NCBI RefSeq assembly: GCF_030272615.1
Contig: NC_081413.1
Location: 22,012,501 to 22,076,500 of the forward strand
From: Cryptomeria japonica
Lineage: Eukaryota > Streptophyta > Pinopsida > Cupressales > Cupressaceae
Direction of reading: 5' to 3'
DNA length: 64,000 bases
Under the pieces are notes generated by a model that was not told where the DNA came from, ran no database searches, and saw only the letters and a list, made by a program, of their open reading frames with translations. Shown here one piece after another: positions 36,474 to 49,007 of the stretch. Within the stretch, counting starts at the first letter, position 1, and every line of letters begins with the position of its first letter. Made by a program: the position numbers and the translations under genes.

Positions 36474-37142
36474 TTGGCAGATGCTCCACTTCCAAGTGGC
36501 CATCCCATTCTCATAGAATTACTAGATGAATTCATTATGACTTTTACCACATCCTCCACATGGCAATTATACTTTGATGGCTCTTGCACCCAAAATGGAT
36601 CGGGGGTAGAAATATTACTGATCAAACCTCAAGGAGATGGCATCCCAAAGTCATACAAGATAGCTTTTGCATGTACCAACAACATCACAGAATATGAGGT
36701 AGTCATCACAGGATTTTGCTTGGCTATCCACTGGAAAATAAAGGAATTACAAGTCTATGGTGATTCCAAACTTGTCATAAAACAAGTCAATGATGAATAC
36801 CAAATAAAAGATGACAAACTCCTTCCCTATCGTACCATGGTTGAACATCTTAAGAAACACTTCACAATAATCAAGTTTGATCAAGTCCCACAAATAAACA
36901 ATAGGGCTGCATATGTAATGGCCACCATCGTCTCCCTTCTTCTGATGCCAACACATAGTCAGAAGTGTGAGTTCTTGGTTGAGAAATTATTTATACAAGC
37001 ATACGACCTACCAAAATCTGAAATGGTGTGTGTACTCATTGGTCCCGAGTGCCCTTGGTACCAAGAAACCTTCGCTTTCCTAAAAGACAACACCGTTCCC
37101 CCACATCTCACCAAAACCCAACAACAAACCTTCATTCGTTGA
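36474..37142 (+). pseudogene. pol (aRH): B second (archaeal-type) RNase H
   Basis: A second RNase H follows the first in the same frame and is intact over 222 codons. Expected acidic positions are visible: LYFDGSCTQNGSG, NITEYEVVITG, VYGDSKLVIKQ, and a last site altered to NNRAAYVMA where C has HNRVADAMA. Two RNase H domains in tandem mark the Tat branch (including Ogre) of plant Ty3/gypsy. Loss of the last aspartate suggests inactivity. Confidence 0.75.
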
Positions 37143-37892
37143 TGTGCTCATTACACCATCCTTGGAGACACCCTATTCATAAGGCATTTTGATGGTTCCC
37201 TCCTAAGGTGTTTAGATAAACAAGAGGTAGAGTGGGCATTACACGAAGTACATGAGGGCATCTATGGGGCAGACTCAAGTGGGCTCACATTGGCCAAAAA
37301 GATTTTGAGAGAATAATATTATTGGCCTAAAATGTAAGTAGATGCATATAACTATGTTAAGAAATGCATCCCTTTCCAGCAACATGGCGACAAGATTCAT
37401 GCACCATCACAAGAATTGCAGCCATTCATTACACCATGGGCCTTCTCAGAGTGGGGGCTCTATCTCATTGGGAAAATCCACCCTTCATCCTCCAACGGAC
37501 ATAAATTCATTATCACTGCCACCGAGTATTTAACCAAGTGGGTAGAGGCTATTCCTCTTACTTTTACCACTGGTAAGCAGATATCTAGATTCATCCTGAA
37601 CTACCTGAACTGTCAATATGGCATTCCAAAATTTATCATTACAGATAATGGCAGACAATTTAAAAACTAGGATGTCAAAGAACTCTGCCAAAAATTCAAC
37701 ATCCAACATCGCTTCTCCACCCCATATTACCCCCAAGGCAATGGTCAAGCTGAGGCTTCTAATAAAACCCTAATCAAAATCCTCAAAAAGATAGTCAATG
37801 AAGCTGGTCGTGATTGGCACCTCCAACTCCATCCTGATTTGTGGGCCTACCACACCTCCATCCACACCCCCACAGGCGCCACCCCTTATTCC
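37143..37892 (+). pseudogene. pol (INT): B integrase, N-terminal and core part
   Basis: The zinc-binding region is present with damage: EVHEGIYGADSSGLTLAKKIL, YYWPKM and KKCIPFQQHG (second Cys lost). The core has WGLYLIGKIHPSSSNGHKF (first catalytic Asp replaced by Tyr), FIITDNGRQFKN (second Asp kept) and YYPQGNGQAEASNK (Glu kept). Stops at about 37315, 37335 and 37668. The frame is cut after GATPYS by element D and resumes at 61869. Confidence 0.8.
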
Positions 37893-39041
37893 TGTTACTA
37901 CTTATCAAATTGCCATTAGTTTTTATATTCAAAGTTATACTATATACTCTAGTCGGTTAACACTACCGACTCATGCAGTCGGTATACATAGAGAAGTTGG
38001 TATGCACAATCTAGTCGGTTACAAAGGAAAGCAGTCACAGAATGCAGTATACATCGAGCTATCTACCGAGTATCTTTTCATGTCTACCGAGCAGCAAAGA
38101 TGACACACCAAGTTGATATACACTAAGTGAAATGTGTTACCAGATTCATTGAACCTGGACATGCATATGAAAACATGTTACAAGATCGAGGCACATCTAA
38201 CTGTTATCACATTGGAAATTGCACCAGAAGATTGTGTATGATTTTGAGATCAATCTAACCAATGAAATATTTTGTATAGTTATTCATTCGATAAATCATG
38301 TTCGTAAGATCGAAGCAATGAATTGGATCACTGTCTTAAGAGATCTATTTATATAGCATGAGTTAAGGGTGTGTACATGAGTCTAGGAAGATTGTTACAG
38401 AGACACATAGGTCACCGAGAAGGTTTTCAGAGAACAGTTGAAGAATAGAGTAAACAGAAGGGTTTACCGAGTTACTATATGGGTTACCGAGGTATGCTAT
38501 AAGCAAGGTAATCTATTATGAGCACATAGAATCTGCTATAACATTTCAGATGTAAGATTGCAGATATTTGTAATGATTTTATTGTAATATTGTGAAGTTG
38601 TAAGAGAAACCTTTAATAGGGTAAAAGACTCTAATCAAGTCTATAAATTGTAAAGCCTCTAACTAGGTGCAACATTTAAATTAAGTGTTGTAAAATCCTT
38701 TTGCAAGGTAGATCTAACAAATCTTGTTACTCCTAACAGGGTAAGTTATCAGAAATAGCTAATATGTAGCTCTAACCAAGCACCCTTTATTATTGCAGTA
38801 GTGAAGTTGTGGGTGCCATCCCCACCGTAGTTTTTCTCTCTAACCAAGAGTTTTTGCGTAACCAAAATATGTGTTATGGAGTGAATCATGTATGATTGTT
38901 ATCTATTTGTTTTAACTTTATTTTATGTTACTGCACTATTCTGTTTATGCATAACAGTAAAGTTATTATTCAAGAAAAGTTTTGGAGTACTGATTCACCC
39001 CTCCCCTCTTAGTACATTAGCTTTCCATATTGGGCCTAACA
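37893..39041 (+). repeat. 5' LTR of D
   Basis: 1,149 bp, TG..CA, matching 60731-61863. A TATA-like TTTATATAG lies at about 38348. A 76-codon hydrophobic frame near the end occurs in both LTRs and is not taken as a gene. Confidence 0.85.
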
Positions 39042-39043
39042 AT

Positions 39044-39055
39044 TGGTATCAGAGC
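39044..39055 (+). promoter_or_regulatory. Primer-binding site of D (tRNA-iMet type), first copy
   Basis: TGGTATCAGAGC two bases after the LTR end. Confidence 0.85.
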
Positions 39056-39807
39056 TTCAATCTTGAAAAAGGGTTTAAGCAATGAATTGGATCACTATCT
39101 TAAGAGATCTATTTATATAGCATGAGTTAAGGGTGTGTACATGAGTGTAAGAAGATTGTTACAGAGACACATAGGTCACCGAGAAGGTTTTCAGAGAACA
39201 GTTGAAGAATAGAGTAAACAGAAGGGTTTACCGAGTTACTATATGGGTTACCGAGGTATGCTATAAGCAAGGTAATCTATTATGAGCACATAGAATCTGC
39301 TATAACATTTCAGATGTAAAATTGCAGATATTTGTAATGATTTTATTGTAATATTGTGAAGTTGTAAGAGAAACCTTTAATAGGGTAAAAGACTCTAATC
39401 AAGTCTATAAATTGTAAAGCCTCTAACTAGGTGCAACATTTAAATTAAGTGTTGTAAAATCCTTTTGCAAGGTAGATCTAACAAATCTTGTTACTCCTAA
39501 CAGGGTAAGTTATCAGAAATAGCTAATATGTAGCTCTAACCAAGCACTCTTTATTATTGCAGTAGTGAAGTTGTGGGTGCCATCCCCACCGTAGTTTTTC
39601 TCTCTAACCAAGAGTTTCCGCGTAACCAAAATATGTGTTATGGAGTGAATCATGTATGATTGTTATCTATTTGTTTTAACTTTATTTTATGTTACTGCAC
39701 TATTCTGTTTATGCATAACAGTAAAGTTATTATTCAAGAAAAGTTTTGGAGTACTGATTCACCCCTCCCCTCTTAGTACATTAGCTTTCCATATTGGGCC
39801 TAACAAT

Positions 39808-39819
39808 TGGTATCAGAGC
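39808..39819 (+). promoter_or_regulatory. Primer-binding site of D, duplicated copy
   Basis: Second TGGTATCAGAGC, exactly 764 bp after the first, next to the gag start. Confidence 0.85.
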
Positions 39820-39867
39820 TTCAATCTTGAAAAAGGGTTTAACCACCTAAAGAGAAAGATCTTATCA

Positions 39868-41139
39868 ATGGAAGGCTACAAACAATCTCGAAGGATTGTA
39901 TATCTACAAGAAGAGCTGGATCATGCTAATAGAGTGATTACAGACATGAAAAGTCAAATACAAAAATCTCTGAAAGTAAGAAGAAGATTATTTGATGATT
40001 TGTAGGATTCTCAAGAATTAGTGGAACAAATTGAGACATCATCTGAGAACAGCATATCTGAAGAGACTGAAGAAATGATTGAAGTATTGAAAGAAAAGAA
40101 CAAAGCACTGGCTGATCAACTAAAAGCAATGAAAAGAGAACATGAACATTTCAGCACACAAATGACTGAAAATCTAGATGCACTAAGGACAGCTAAGGAT
40201 AAAGCAAGAGATCTAGAAAGAGAGAAACAACAACTTGAAGTCTTAGTATCTGATAAAAATGATGAAATCATAAGGCTGACTAGGATTCAACAAAATATGA
40301 CAGATCAACTAGGTTATGCACATCATGAAGCAATTCTGAAGAATGGTGAAAATCAAGCATTGAAACTTGAAGTATCAAGGTTGATCGATGAACTTGAAAT
40401 AGAGAAGAAATCTAGAGAAACACTGAAGAAGAGTTATGAAGCTTCAAAGATATTGGATGAGCAACTGAATATAAGAAGACCCAACAAAGATGCATGACTC
40501 GGTTACAAAGGAAAAGACTCTACCGAGAAAGGAATCCATACTACCGAGAGAGGAGAATCATCAAAGCAAGCTAGAAACAGGAATAACATCAAAAGAAAGA
40601 AGCCTAGTTGCTACTACTATGGAAATCAAGGTCACACTGCCAACATATGCCAAATCAGAAAAGGTAAGCAACCGAATATCACTAAGTCCAATGGTTATTG
40701 TTACAATTGCTATAAATATGGTCACACATCTAATCAATGTAGGACAAAGTCTGTTAACAATTATCAGAAGGCAAAATTCAAAGGGTTTTGTAGAAACTGC
40801 AATAGATATGGACATAGTACTGAGAAGTGCTAGCTTAAGCAAAAGAACTACATGTGGTCTGCACATCGAGAAAACACTAGAGGTTACCGAACTCACACAG
40901 ATCCTTACCGACAATATGCAGTAGTACCATGGGATTACAATACAAGAATATGGTGTGAATGTTGTGGAAGATATGGACATATTAGTGCTAATTGTTTTAT
41001 AAGGTTTGGAATGAACAACTGAAGATCATGGAGAAATCTTGGTATGGCATGTTTTCATTGTCACAAAGTTGGACATTTAGCTGGAGATTGCAGAGATCAA
41101 CCTAGAAAAGACACTGAAGAAATAAAAGGCAAATTATAG
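39868..41139 (+). pseudogene. D gag-like gene: coiled coil plus five CCHC zinc knuckles
   Basis: One frame from ATG 39868 (MEGYKQSRR) to TAG 41137, with stops at 40003, 40495, 40831 and near 41020. The first ~210 codons are a charged coiled coil (KEKNKALADQLKAMKREHE, AKDKARDLEREKQQLE). A basic stretch leads to knuckles at 40609-40650, 40699-40740, 40789-40830, 40954-40995 and 41050-41091. Four fit C-x2-C-x4-H-x4-C; the first has Tyr for the second Cys. No typical gag capsid domain was recognised. It probably binds element RNA. Five knuckles is unusual for an LTR-element gag, which normally has one or two. Confidence 0.7.
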
Positions 41140-41767
41140 ATGATTTGGAAAAAGAAGGAAATTGTGTCAAATGAAGAAAGCACCTTACCTATCAAGTTAG
41201 GTTTACCTATTCCAAATTAATCAGTAAAGGTATTAAGGGACTGCATTCTCTGAAAGTTAAAATCATAACAGTTCCTATTCTATATGTACTAAATTCAAAA
41301 TCTGCATAGTTAAGATGCATTAGTAAGTCTGAAATTCTATCAAAAGTACTTTATAGGAAACCTATCAAGTCGGTGAATACAGGAAGCATGTTAAGTCAGT
41401 AAATGAAGGAAATTTGGTTACTCGGTTAAAACAAAAAAAAAGAGTAAATCGGTTAAAGGTGAACTGAGTGCATTTAATGTTTTTGACCTAACCCGCATGG
41501 AGCCTGATAAGGTATTTTGTGTACTTAAAAGCATTTTCGCAGTCATTTACACTTACCAAGTTTTTGAAAGAGCAGAGTAGAGTGATTCCAAGGCGATCAA
41601 ACCTCATTCAAAGTGAATTCAAGGTATTTACATCAAATCTCATTGCAATTTTAAGCTATCTTACCGATCTTATCAAATTGTTATTATCTGCTGAGTTTGA
41701 AGTGTCTATCATTTGTAAACCGTCAAACCCCAAGGATAGTTTGCTAAGTTTTTACCTGAAATCTTCA
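41140..41767 (+). other. Spacer between D gag and ORF2
   Basis: About 630 bp. The frame open from 41519 reads into ORF2 without an ATG-supported domain. GTCGGT and ACTCGGTTA repeats occur at 41370-41460. No protease or integrase remnant found. Confidence 0.5.
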
Positions 41768-44700
41768 ATGGCACCCAAGATCCAAGATCCCATAGTTGTT
41801 AAAAATGTACAGAATCCCTCACTGAAATACTCTTTGACTCCTAAAGTCGCCTCCGAACCGGATGACAAAACCGCCTTTTCACTCATCCCAGATCAAGTCT
41901 TGTTAGTTGAAGATGTTATATTCTTCACCAAATTCCGTGTTGAAGAACTCGGTCATGTTGAAATAAGAGACACCTATGATGAACTATGTACCGATGGTGT
42001 ATTAAACAACAAGTATGAACACATCAAAATCAAAGGATTGACTAAAGCCCTAACCTATCCTCGTGTGTTCAAGCCCCAATGGGTCAAGTTTTTTTTGAGT
42101 AGAGTTCACGATGATTTCATGTGGCTAGAAGAGCAACCATTTAAAATCACCAAGGAAATCATTCATGTGATCACCGGTTATCCTATCTATGATCATGCAT
42201 GAGCTCAAAAGATGATATCACAGAAGGAATTGATCAGTTTAACTAGAGTGGAATCTGATTACAGAGGACTAAAACTGAACAATGTCACTGATGCAGAACT
42301 TAAGTTTGCTATTAGAGTAATCGGTTACTGTTTCTTCCAATCAGCAAGGGAAAATAGTGTACCCTATGCAGCAGTTGACATAGCTTATAAAATTGTGAAA
42401 AAGGGAATGAAAATTCACTTATGTGAAGTGTTACTGAAAAACTTGTTTGAGAATTTGAACACAATAAGGAAGCCGAAGAAGAAAAACTCAGCAAATACTC
42501 TAAAGTTTGGTTCACTTCTTGTATGCATGTTTTTCTACTTTGAAAAATTCTTTCCATCAGTCGGTAAAGTAGTTTGGGAGCTACACCGACCAATCACCCA
42601 TCAGATTAATGACTTTATCAAGAAACTAGGTGATAATTTCAATGACATAATTAATGATTATTTCAGTAAAGTTCAAGAGAAGATGCACAACAGGTACCGA
42701 ATTCCACCCTAGCTAGTGGAGAAATATAAAGATTATATATGCTTTGAGGTAGACACTAACTATTGTTATGTGAATGTTGTGGAACCAAGAACTCAATCTT
42801 TGCCACCTATGGGTTATGAGATTGACTTTGACATCACACAACAGAAAATTGATGCATTTCTTACATTACCAAGGCATGCTACCGAGTTGAGGTATGGAAC
42901 CTATGAGGAAGTGAAGGGAAAAATAAAAATGAGCATTGTACTACCCAAAGCTACAAGAAAATCAACAAAGATTATAAAGGTTTTAATGGAGAAATTTGGA
43001 GAAGATTCTTCCTCCACACCTGTCAAAGGCACTCTTTACATCACCGAAGAGGAATCAGAAGCTCAAGAGGCAGCTATAACATTGAGCACCGAATTGCCTA
43101 AGGGTAAAGTGTTAAAAAGAAAGAAACAGGACACTTCAAAGGCCCTACCAACACCTCCAACAAAGAGACCTAACACTAGAGCATCAGCTGCATCACCAAG
43201 TAAGAAACAAAAGAGTGTTACTGCTCCCAAGGTAACCAAGACCTACAAGAAATCTACTTAGAAACTCATTTTGGCAAAAGAGTCTAGTGATATAGAATCC
43301 GAAGATGCAAACAAATTCCAGATTGTTAAGAGCAAGAAGGTAAATATACATAGTGTTGAAAACTTCTGTGCCAATCTGAAAGAATATGGTGGATTTGGTT
43401 CATTTCAATATGTCAAGTATGAAATTAGAAATAATGATGAGAAGAGACAAATTGAAGAAGCTATCATCTGCACACTTCTAAAGTTCTGATTAGCTCCATT
43501 GGAACTAGTAAAGTCACTTCCAAATGAACTTTACTTACATATTGATAATAGGTGGAAATATGCAGTGGACTCAGAGAAACAAATCAAAGAAAGAAGTCTA
43601 GTCCATCTATTTCCTGATATGTCTATAGCAGAAGTAAAGGAACATTTGACAACCTACAATTCAAAATTTCTTGTCAAACAAAGAGCCTTAAAATTGATGA
43701 ATGGGCTATATATTGACATAGAGAATGAGACAAAAGCAAAATGGCAGGAAATCTTCAAAATCAAAGATGCTGATGAACAGTCTATAGTTGAAATCATTGA
43801 TTTCACCGAGCACGGTCCTGATGTTACCGAACAAGACCCGATTGACACTATTCAAATAGATGAAGATGTCATGGATATAGAGGAACAGGAGTAGGAAATG
43901 ATAGAAGGCACTACATATGCAAAACTTGTATCTAGTGAATCCATATTAGAATAAGTTCAGCCTTATCCACCGATCACTCAGCGTATCTCTACCGAAGCTC
44001 CTCAGGATACAACACAAGGCACCGAAGGTCAGAAGTCTACAATAGGAGAAGATACTACTCTAGAATAGACCTCTCAAGAACCTTCGAGCATTGAAAATGT
44101 AGCAGCTGAGACACCCAGTACCGAGACACCAAAAGACACCACAATGGCTACATGAGCCGACCAAAGTGTTGCCTCTATCGAGCAACCTACCGAGGGTCAG
44201 CAAGCCTCTCAAGCTATTGTCTTGGTCCAACTGACCAAAGGTAAAGAGAAGAAAGTGAAAAAGCATAGTTTCAAAGTTGATTTATCTAAACCAATAGTGT
44301 TGCCCAATGTGGATATATCAAAATTAAAGGGGCAAGCACTCATTGATTGCAGTGAACTATGCAAAGCAAAGGCCGAACAAGAAAAATAGATGGCCATACA
44401 AAAGAAGAATAAAGTAATTCAAAAGGTGAAGACACTGCTATCAGATATGCTACCTATAGCTACAGTGTCAACCGATGCAGCCATCCATATTCAACTAGAT
44501 GAACTTCTTAATCAAATAGAAAAATCTGGAGTTGATGCATCTGATTATTTGAGCAAGCTAAAGACAAGGAGCTTGCTGCAAAAATGATAGAAGAGGTACA
44601 AAAAGCTCTAGCTATTGGCAAAGTCAAACTTGTCAAATTCATTGCTGAGTTGTCCCCTCAACTCAAGCACATTCTTTATTTATTTCACAAACACTGTACA

Positions 44701-45139
44701 TTTTCTATATTCATTAAAGACATTAAGAATAAAACTGATGTAATTGAGAAAGAGGTCACCGATCTCTCAAATAAGTTGACCCCTAAGCCCAATTTAGTTC
44801 AAAATTTTTATACCAAGCTTCAACAGCTCATGGCTCAACAATTGGAACTAAGAAATGAAGAACATAAGATCAGGATGGATATAATGACACTCCAGACATT
44901 ATTCCTTCCTCATCTTTCATTAGTTCAAGAATAGATTAATCGCACCACATGCCTATCTACTACACAAGAGGGAAGCACTCTTGATGGCTTAATATCACTA
45001 TTGGCTGATATTCAAGCACAAAATTATTCAAAATTATTTAATGGAAAGTGTAAAGGATGCACTCTCTGTCGCTCTCACTGATGCCCGAAAAAAGTACAAA
45101 TCCATTTTTGACCAGTTCCCACCCCCGGATGGAAATTAA
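41768..45139 (+). pseudogene. D ORF2: ~1,120-codon protein of unknown function
   Basis: Reads from ATG 41768 (MAPKIQDPIVVK) to TAA 45137 (FDQFPPPDGN). In-frame stops occur near 42200, 42710, 43259, 43487, 43892, 43950, 44067, 44152 and 44387, with frame changes near 44545 and 45035. The N-terminal ~330 residues look globular: YEHIKIKGLTKALTYPRVF, DDFMWLEEQPFKITKEII, VITGYP and KFGSLLVCMFFYFEKFFP. This recalls the loosely defined putative-plant-transposon-protein domain found in plant repeats (by eye only). A basic Lys/Pro/Thr region (43110-43260), a second globular part (43271-43890), an acidic/Thr-rich stretch and a C-terminal coiled coil (44390-44930) follow. No RT, protease or integrase motif. 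Position between gag and the tail is where pol sits in copia elements. Confidence 0.65.
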
Positions 45140-45172
45140 GTTTTTGATGTTTGTCAAAAAGGGGGAGTAATA
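45140..45172 (+). other. Start of D tail before the C insertion
   Basis: Immediately after ORF2, with AAAAAGGGGGAGTAA, a purine tract common near the 3' end of plant copia elements. The CTATA at 45173-45177 is the C target duplication. Confidence 0.6.
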
Positions 45173-45177
45173 CTATA

Positions 45178-46562
45178 TGATGCTTTGCAAAATGGACAAG
45201 GTTAGCAAATGACAAACAACACAAGAAACCGTTAGTGTTAATCAATCAAAAACCAATCAAAACAGGCATATCAAAAGAGATACTAAAAACATGAAAGCAT
45301 ATTTAACTAAAGAAGCAAATATGATGAGGCATCTCCAAATACCTCCTAACATGCTCTTAGCTTCTTCTCCTTTGTTCCTCTCCTCTCCAAGTTCCAAAAT
45401 AGTGTAGCTCTCAGTAGTTTTTTGCACTATGGATGCTTATGGAGGATTAAGATTTGAGTATTTTGCTTCAAATGGGAAATGAAAAACTAAAATACTAGAT
45501 GCTATTAAAATGATTGATTTTAACTAAAATAACAAAGATATTAGTTTGCTATGCTAAATGCTCTCTAAAATGCCTATAGGTTAAATGCATACAAGTTTTC
45601 AGGATCTGGATTATGAAGAAATGGGCTCTATTTATAGAAAAAATGAAGCAATGGATGGTTGAGATTGAGTAATCTCAACAAGGGTCAGGATTGAATGATT
45701 TCAAATCCATGTGAGGGCTTTCAACCCAATCCCAGGATGACAAGTGTCAATGTGAGATAGGTTGAGAGGAGAGGGAATAAGCATTAAATGCTTGACATGA
45801 CTTTGGGAGTTAAAGTCAAGGATAATTGAATGAATAAACTCTTTATTCAAAGAATAAAGATTTTATCCGATGGATAAATTCTTGTGCAAAGGCAAGAAGG
45901 ATAAATATGGTCAAAGCAAAAAATGCTTGGGGGGACAAGTTTGAAATAACCATAAATGGTTATGTAAGAGCCATAAATGGTCATGTAAGAGCCATTAGTG
46001 GTTTTTGAAGACTTTGGGGGTTAATTTGTTGAACACACAAAGCATTAAATGCTTTTCAAAGACTTTTGAAGTCTTTGAGAAGTGACTTCATTTTGCTTAG
46101 GAATGTGACAACAATTAGGGGATGGATTAGGCTAATTAGGAAGGGGTTAGAAGAATCTAGAAGGGGATTAGATTTTGCAATTGGATTTGGTGGGTGAGGG
46201 AAAATAGGATTTTTATTTAAAATAAAATTAGTTTATTTCAATAAATGAGTGCAAGTTGCATTTGTAGGAAAATGCAAGTGGGGGGGGATAATGATTTAAA
46301 TAAATGTTTTTATTTAATTTAAAAAAAATTAAAATAGGAATAGGGGGATTTAATTAAATAAATAGATTTTATTTATTTAATTTATTGGAATTTGTTTTAA
46401 TGAATTAATTAAAACAAATTGAATAATTTATTTAATTAATAGAAGAATGTTTGGGGATGAATTAATTAAATATTAATTTAATTAATTGATGGCTAGTGGA
46501 TTTTTAATCACATAAATAGCATTTATTTATTTAATTAAGTTGGATAGATTTGTGTGACTACA
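45178..46562 (-). repeat. 3' LTR of C
   Basis: 1,385 bp, close match to 59032-60410. TATA box complement near 45629. Confidence 0.9.
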
Positions 46563-46580
46563 TTTGCCCCTCTTTGAGAC
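46563..46580 (-). promoter_or_regulatory. Polypurine tract of C
   Basis: On the minus strand AAAGAGGGGCAAA just before the 3' LTR. Confidence 0.65.
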
Positions 46581-49007
46581 AGTGCGGTTTATCGTGTCGT
46601 TTCAAAGAAAGAGAAACTGGTGTGAAGAAAATGCCCCATAAAATGTTAATTTAATGGGTGGTATGCCCCCTTGAGAGATGGGCCAAATTTTTTTGAAAAA
46701 TCGGGCGATCTCTCGAAAAAGAACGAGAAGTGGAGGGGAGGTAGAATAGAAGAAATTAGCAACAACGGTGAAAGAATGGAAGAAAAATAGAGTGAATACG
46801 GAGAAACAACAAGCCAGCGAGTACCCTGAGGTCATGCAAGAGATACATAGCAGATGTAGTGTGGGGTTTGGATTGATGCTATACAACTGATCAAAATTGG
46901 TTGGACAATCTGGTGCAATTGGTTTAATTGCCCTGGTCAAGTCAAAGCGTGATAGTTGATGTCAGTTGGTCGCTTGGACATGATAAAGTCTGAGTAAGTG
47001 AATCAAAGTGACCTGATGTGACCTAGATAATTGATGTAATTTCCCAATGAAGTCAAGGTATATGAAGCAAAAGACTTGTTGAGATGTAGACAATTGATGT
47101 AATTGTCCATTGGATTGTGTTTGATCGGTTGATCAATTGATAGTGTGTGCGTGTGATGGATGGTTATGGGGAATCATGGCAGCCCCGTTGAGACTAGGTC
47201 ATTATGATAAATGCCTGATGTAGTCTAGGATTACCATAATCGATTAGCTGTTGAGACCTGAAGATACTTGATCAGAGTATCTATTGATAGTCTAGGTGTG
47301 TGTGAGTCGAGCTACCTATGCAGAGAGAGTAACTTGCTTGGCTTATTGGATGACTTAGCATAGGAAACACAATCCCTCCTATTTAGAGATGGATGGTGAT
47401 GAACGTGGCTTGATTGGGTTGACTGGGAAACAATGTAGGGTATATGATGTTGATTATTGAGATGGGGAGGGTGAGGGGGGTGGGGGGGTTTGATGTTAGA
47501 TAGAAGAAATGGAGAACCTATGACTCATTCCTATGGAAGAAGAGGAAAATAGAGTATGAATTATTATGACTATGTATGCATGATATGTAGCTATTATGAA
47601 TGTATGGATGGGCGGAATGCAACGAAATGCAATATATATAGATGAAATGAGATGATGATCCATAGTGCTCTATTTTCATCATTGAGCTTTAAAATGTTGT
47701 AAGAAAATACAAGCAACTTGACATAAAGATTCTAGATGACTAGAGTATTTCTTACATGGATTTGATATAGCAAGTTAATACAAGCAACTTGATATAATGG
47801 ATCAAGTTGACCTGAGTATTGCTTGCAGAACAGACAAGGATCATCTCCTTTCATGCATGACTTGGATCGTCCTCCTTGATCTTAGGCTGATCATATCCTG
47901 AGACAAGTGCATATCGTAATAAGAGATAAAACCTTTATCCAGTTTGGATGAGGTAGGAGGAACCAAAGAAGGAGCATTGTTCATGCAAACAAATAGTATA
48001 TACATAAAGAATAAAGAATATGGATCCTTGGTAATGGTTCATGCTCATATGGTCGAGGTATACGCTGTAGTCAACAAGCCGTAACGATCTATGACTACAT
48101 TTGGCATAAGATCACATAGCTTGGTGAACTTTCCACATAGACACCATTAGTACATCCCCCAGAACTTCATCAGAATAACGCACCGAAGATACACAAACAA
48201 TGCTGTAGGAACCTGATATAAATAACTATCCCATAAATCAACCAAGTATTTGATAGCATAAACAAAATTTTCTTGTCAAAGAAAATGTCATCTTGTCTTT
48301 GTTTTGGTAAGGAAGGATGCATCCTTGTTGAAGATAGTTTTGAGTGTTGATGTTGATTGTGTGGTCGATTGATAAGTGGTCATTTTATGGAGTATATCAC
48401 AATGTTTGTTTGGTATCTACGCGGATGAGTATGTACAATGTGTTGCCATGTTTTTGATTGATTTTTGATGTTTTCTGATGTTTTTGGATTTTGTTGATTT
48501 GATTTCCAATGTTTTTGATATTTTGGTGATTGTTTTGAATGTTTTTGGATTTTGAATTGTTTTGAATGTTTTTTGGATTTTGTGAGATAGTTTTAAATGA
48601 AGAACTTTAATGAATCACAAGACAATGTAGAATCCACTTCCATCAATAGGTTAAAGGCATTGCCCCCAGTTTTTAGACATGACTATAAAAAAGTGGGATG
48701 TAGGATGCATGCAGTACTTTCTTGGATTTATAGATTTATAACAAGCCATGGTTGATGGATGGATGGATGTATGTATGAAGTGATCGCAACAAGCTTGAAA
48801 GATACTAGAGCCATTGTCTTTACGAGTGGCACCTGTTTGCTAGGTTTTCACCATCGCACTTACCCAAGGTGCCACCAGAGTGGTTGTTCACCATTTGGAT
48901 GCATGATTTTTCTTTACTTTTTGAATGTTTTTGTAATTCTTCAAGACATTTTTCTGAATGTTTTTGGTATTTTCTGGTATGCAGGGGAGCCTGATGCTCT
49001 GTACAGC
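46581..49007 (-). other. C 3' untranslated region
   Basis: About 2.4 kb without a recognised gene. It includes a G-rich run at 47468-47488, degenerate TTTTTGATGTTTT repeats at 48440-48600, and a GATGGATG run at 48754-48775 (all on +). A 112-codon hydrophobic frame at 46602-46940 has no support. Confidence 0.55.

Larger units (their letters stand above)
38313..39840 (+). repeat. 764-bp tandem duplication of LTR end, primer site and leader in D
   Basis: 38313-39076 is repeated head to tail as 39077-39840 with very few differences. It produces a second LTR end (39805) and a second primer site. The 3' LTR has only one copy, so the duplication happened in this insertion after integration or in its last replication cycle. 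Confidence 0.9.

Noticed and set aside
39044-39055. tRNA-iMet gene fragment
   Set aside because: Only the 12-nt primer-site match immediately after an LTR end; no tRNA cloverleaf around it.
38888-39085. Hydrophobic frame MYDCYLFVLTLF in D LTRs (also 39652 and 61710)
   Set aside because: Same LTR-copy argument; it runs across the LTR end and primer site.
46602-46940. 112-codon hydrophobic frame on the minus strand near the C 3' LTR
   Set aside because: Lies in untranslated sequence after integrase and next to the purine tract; no counterpart in B.
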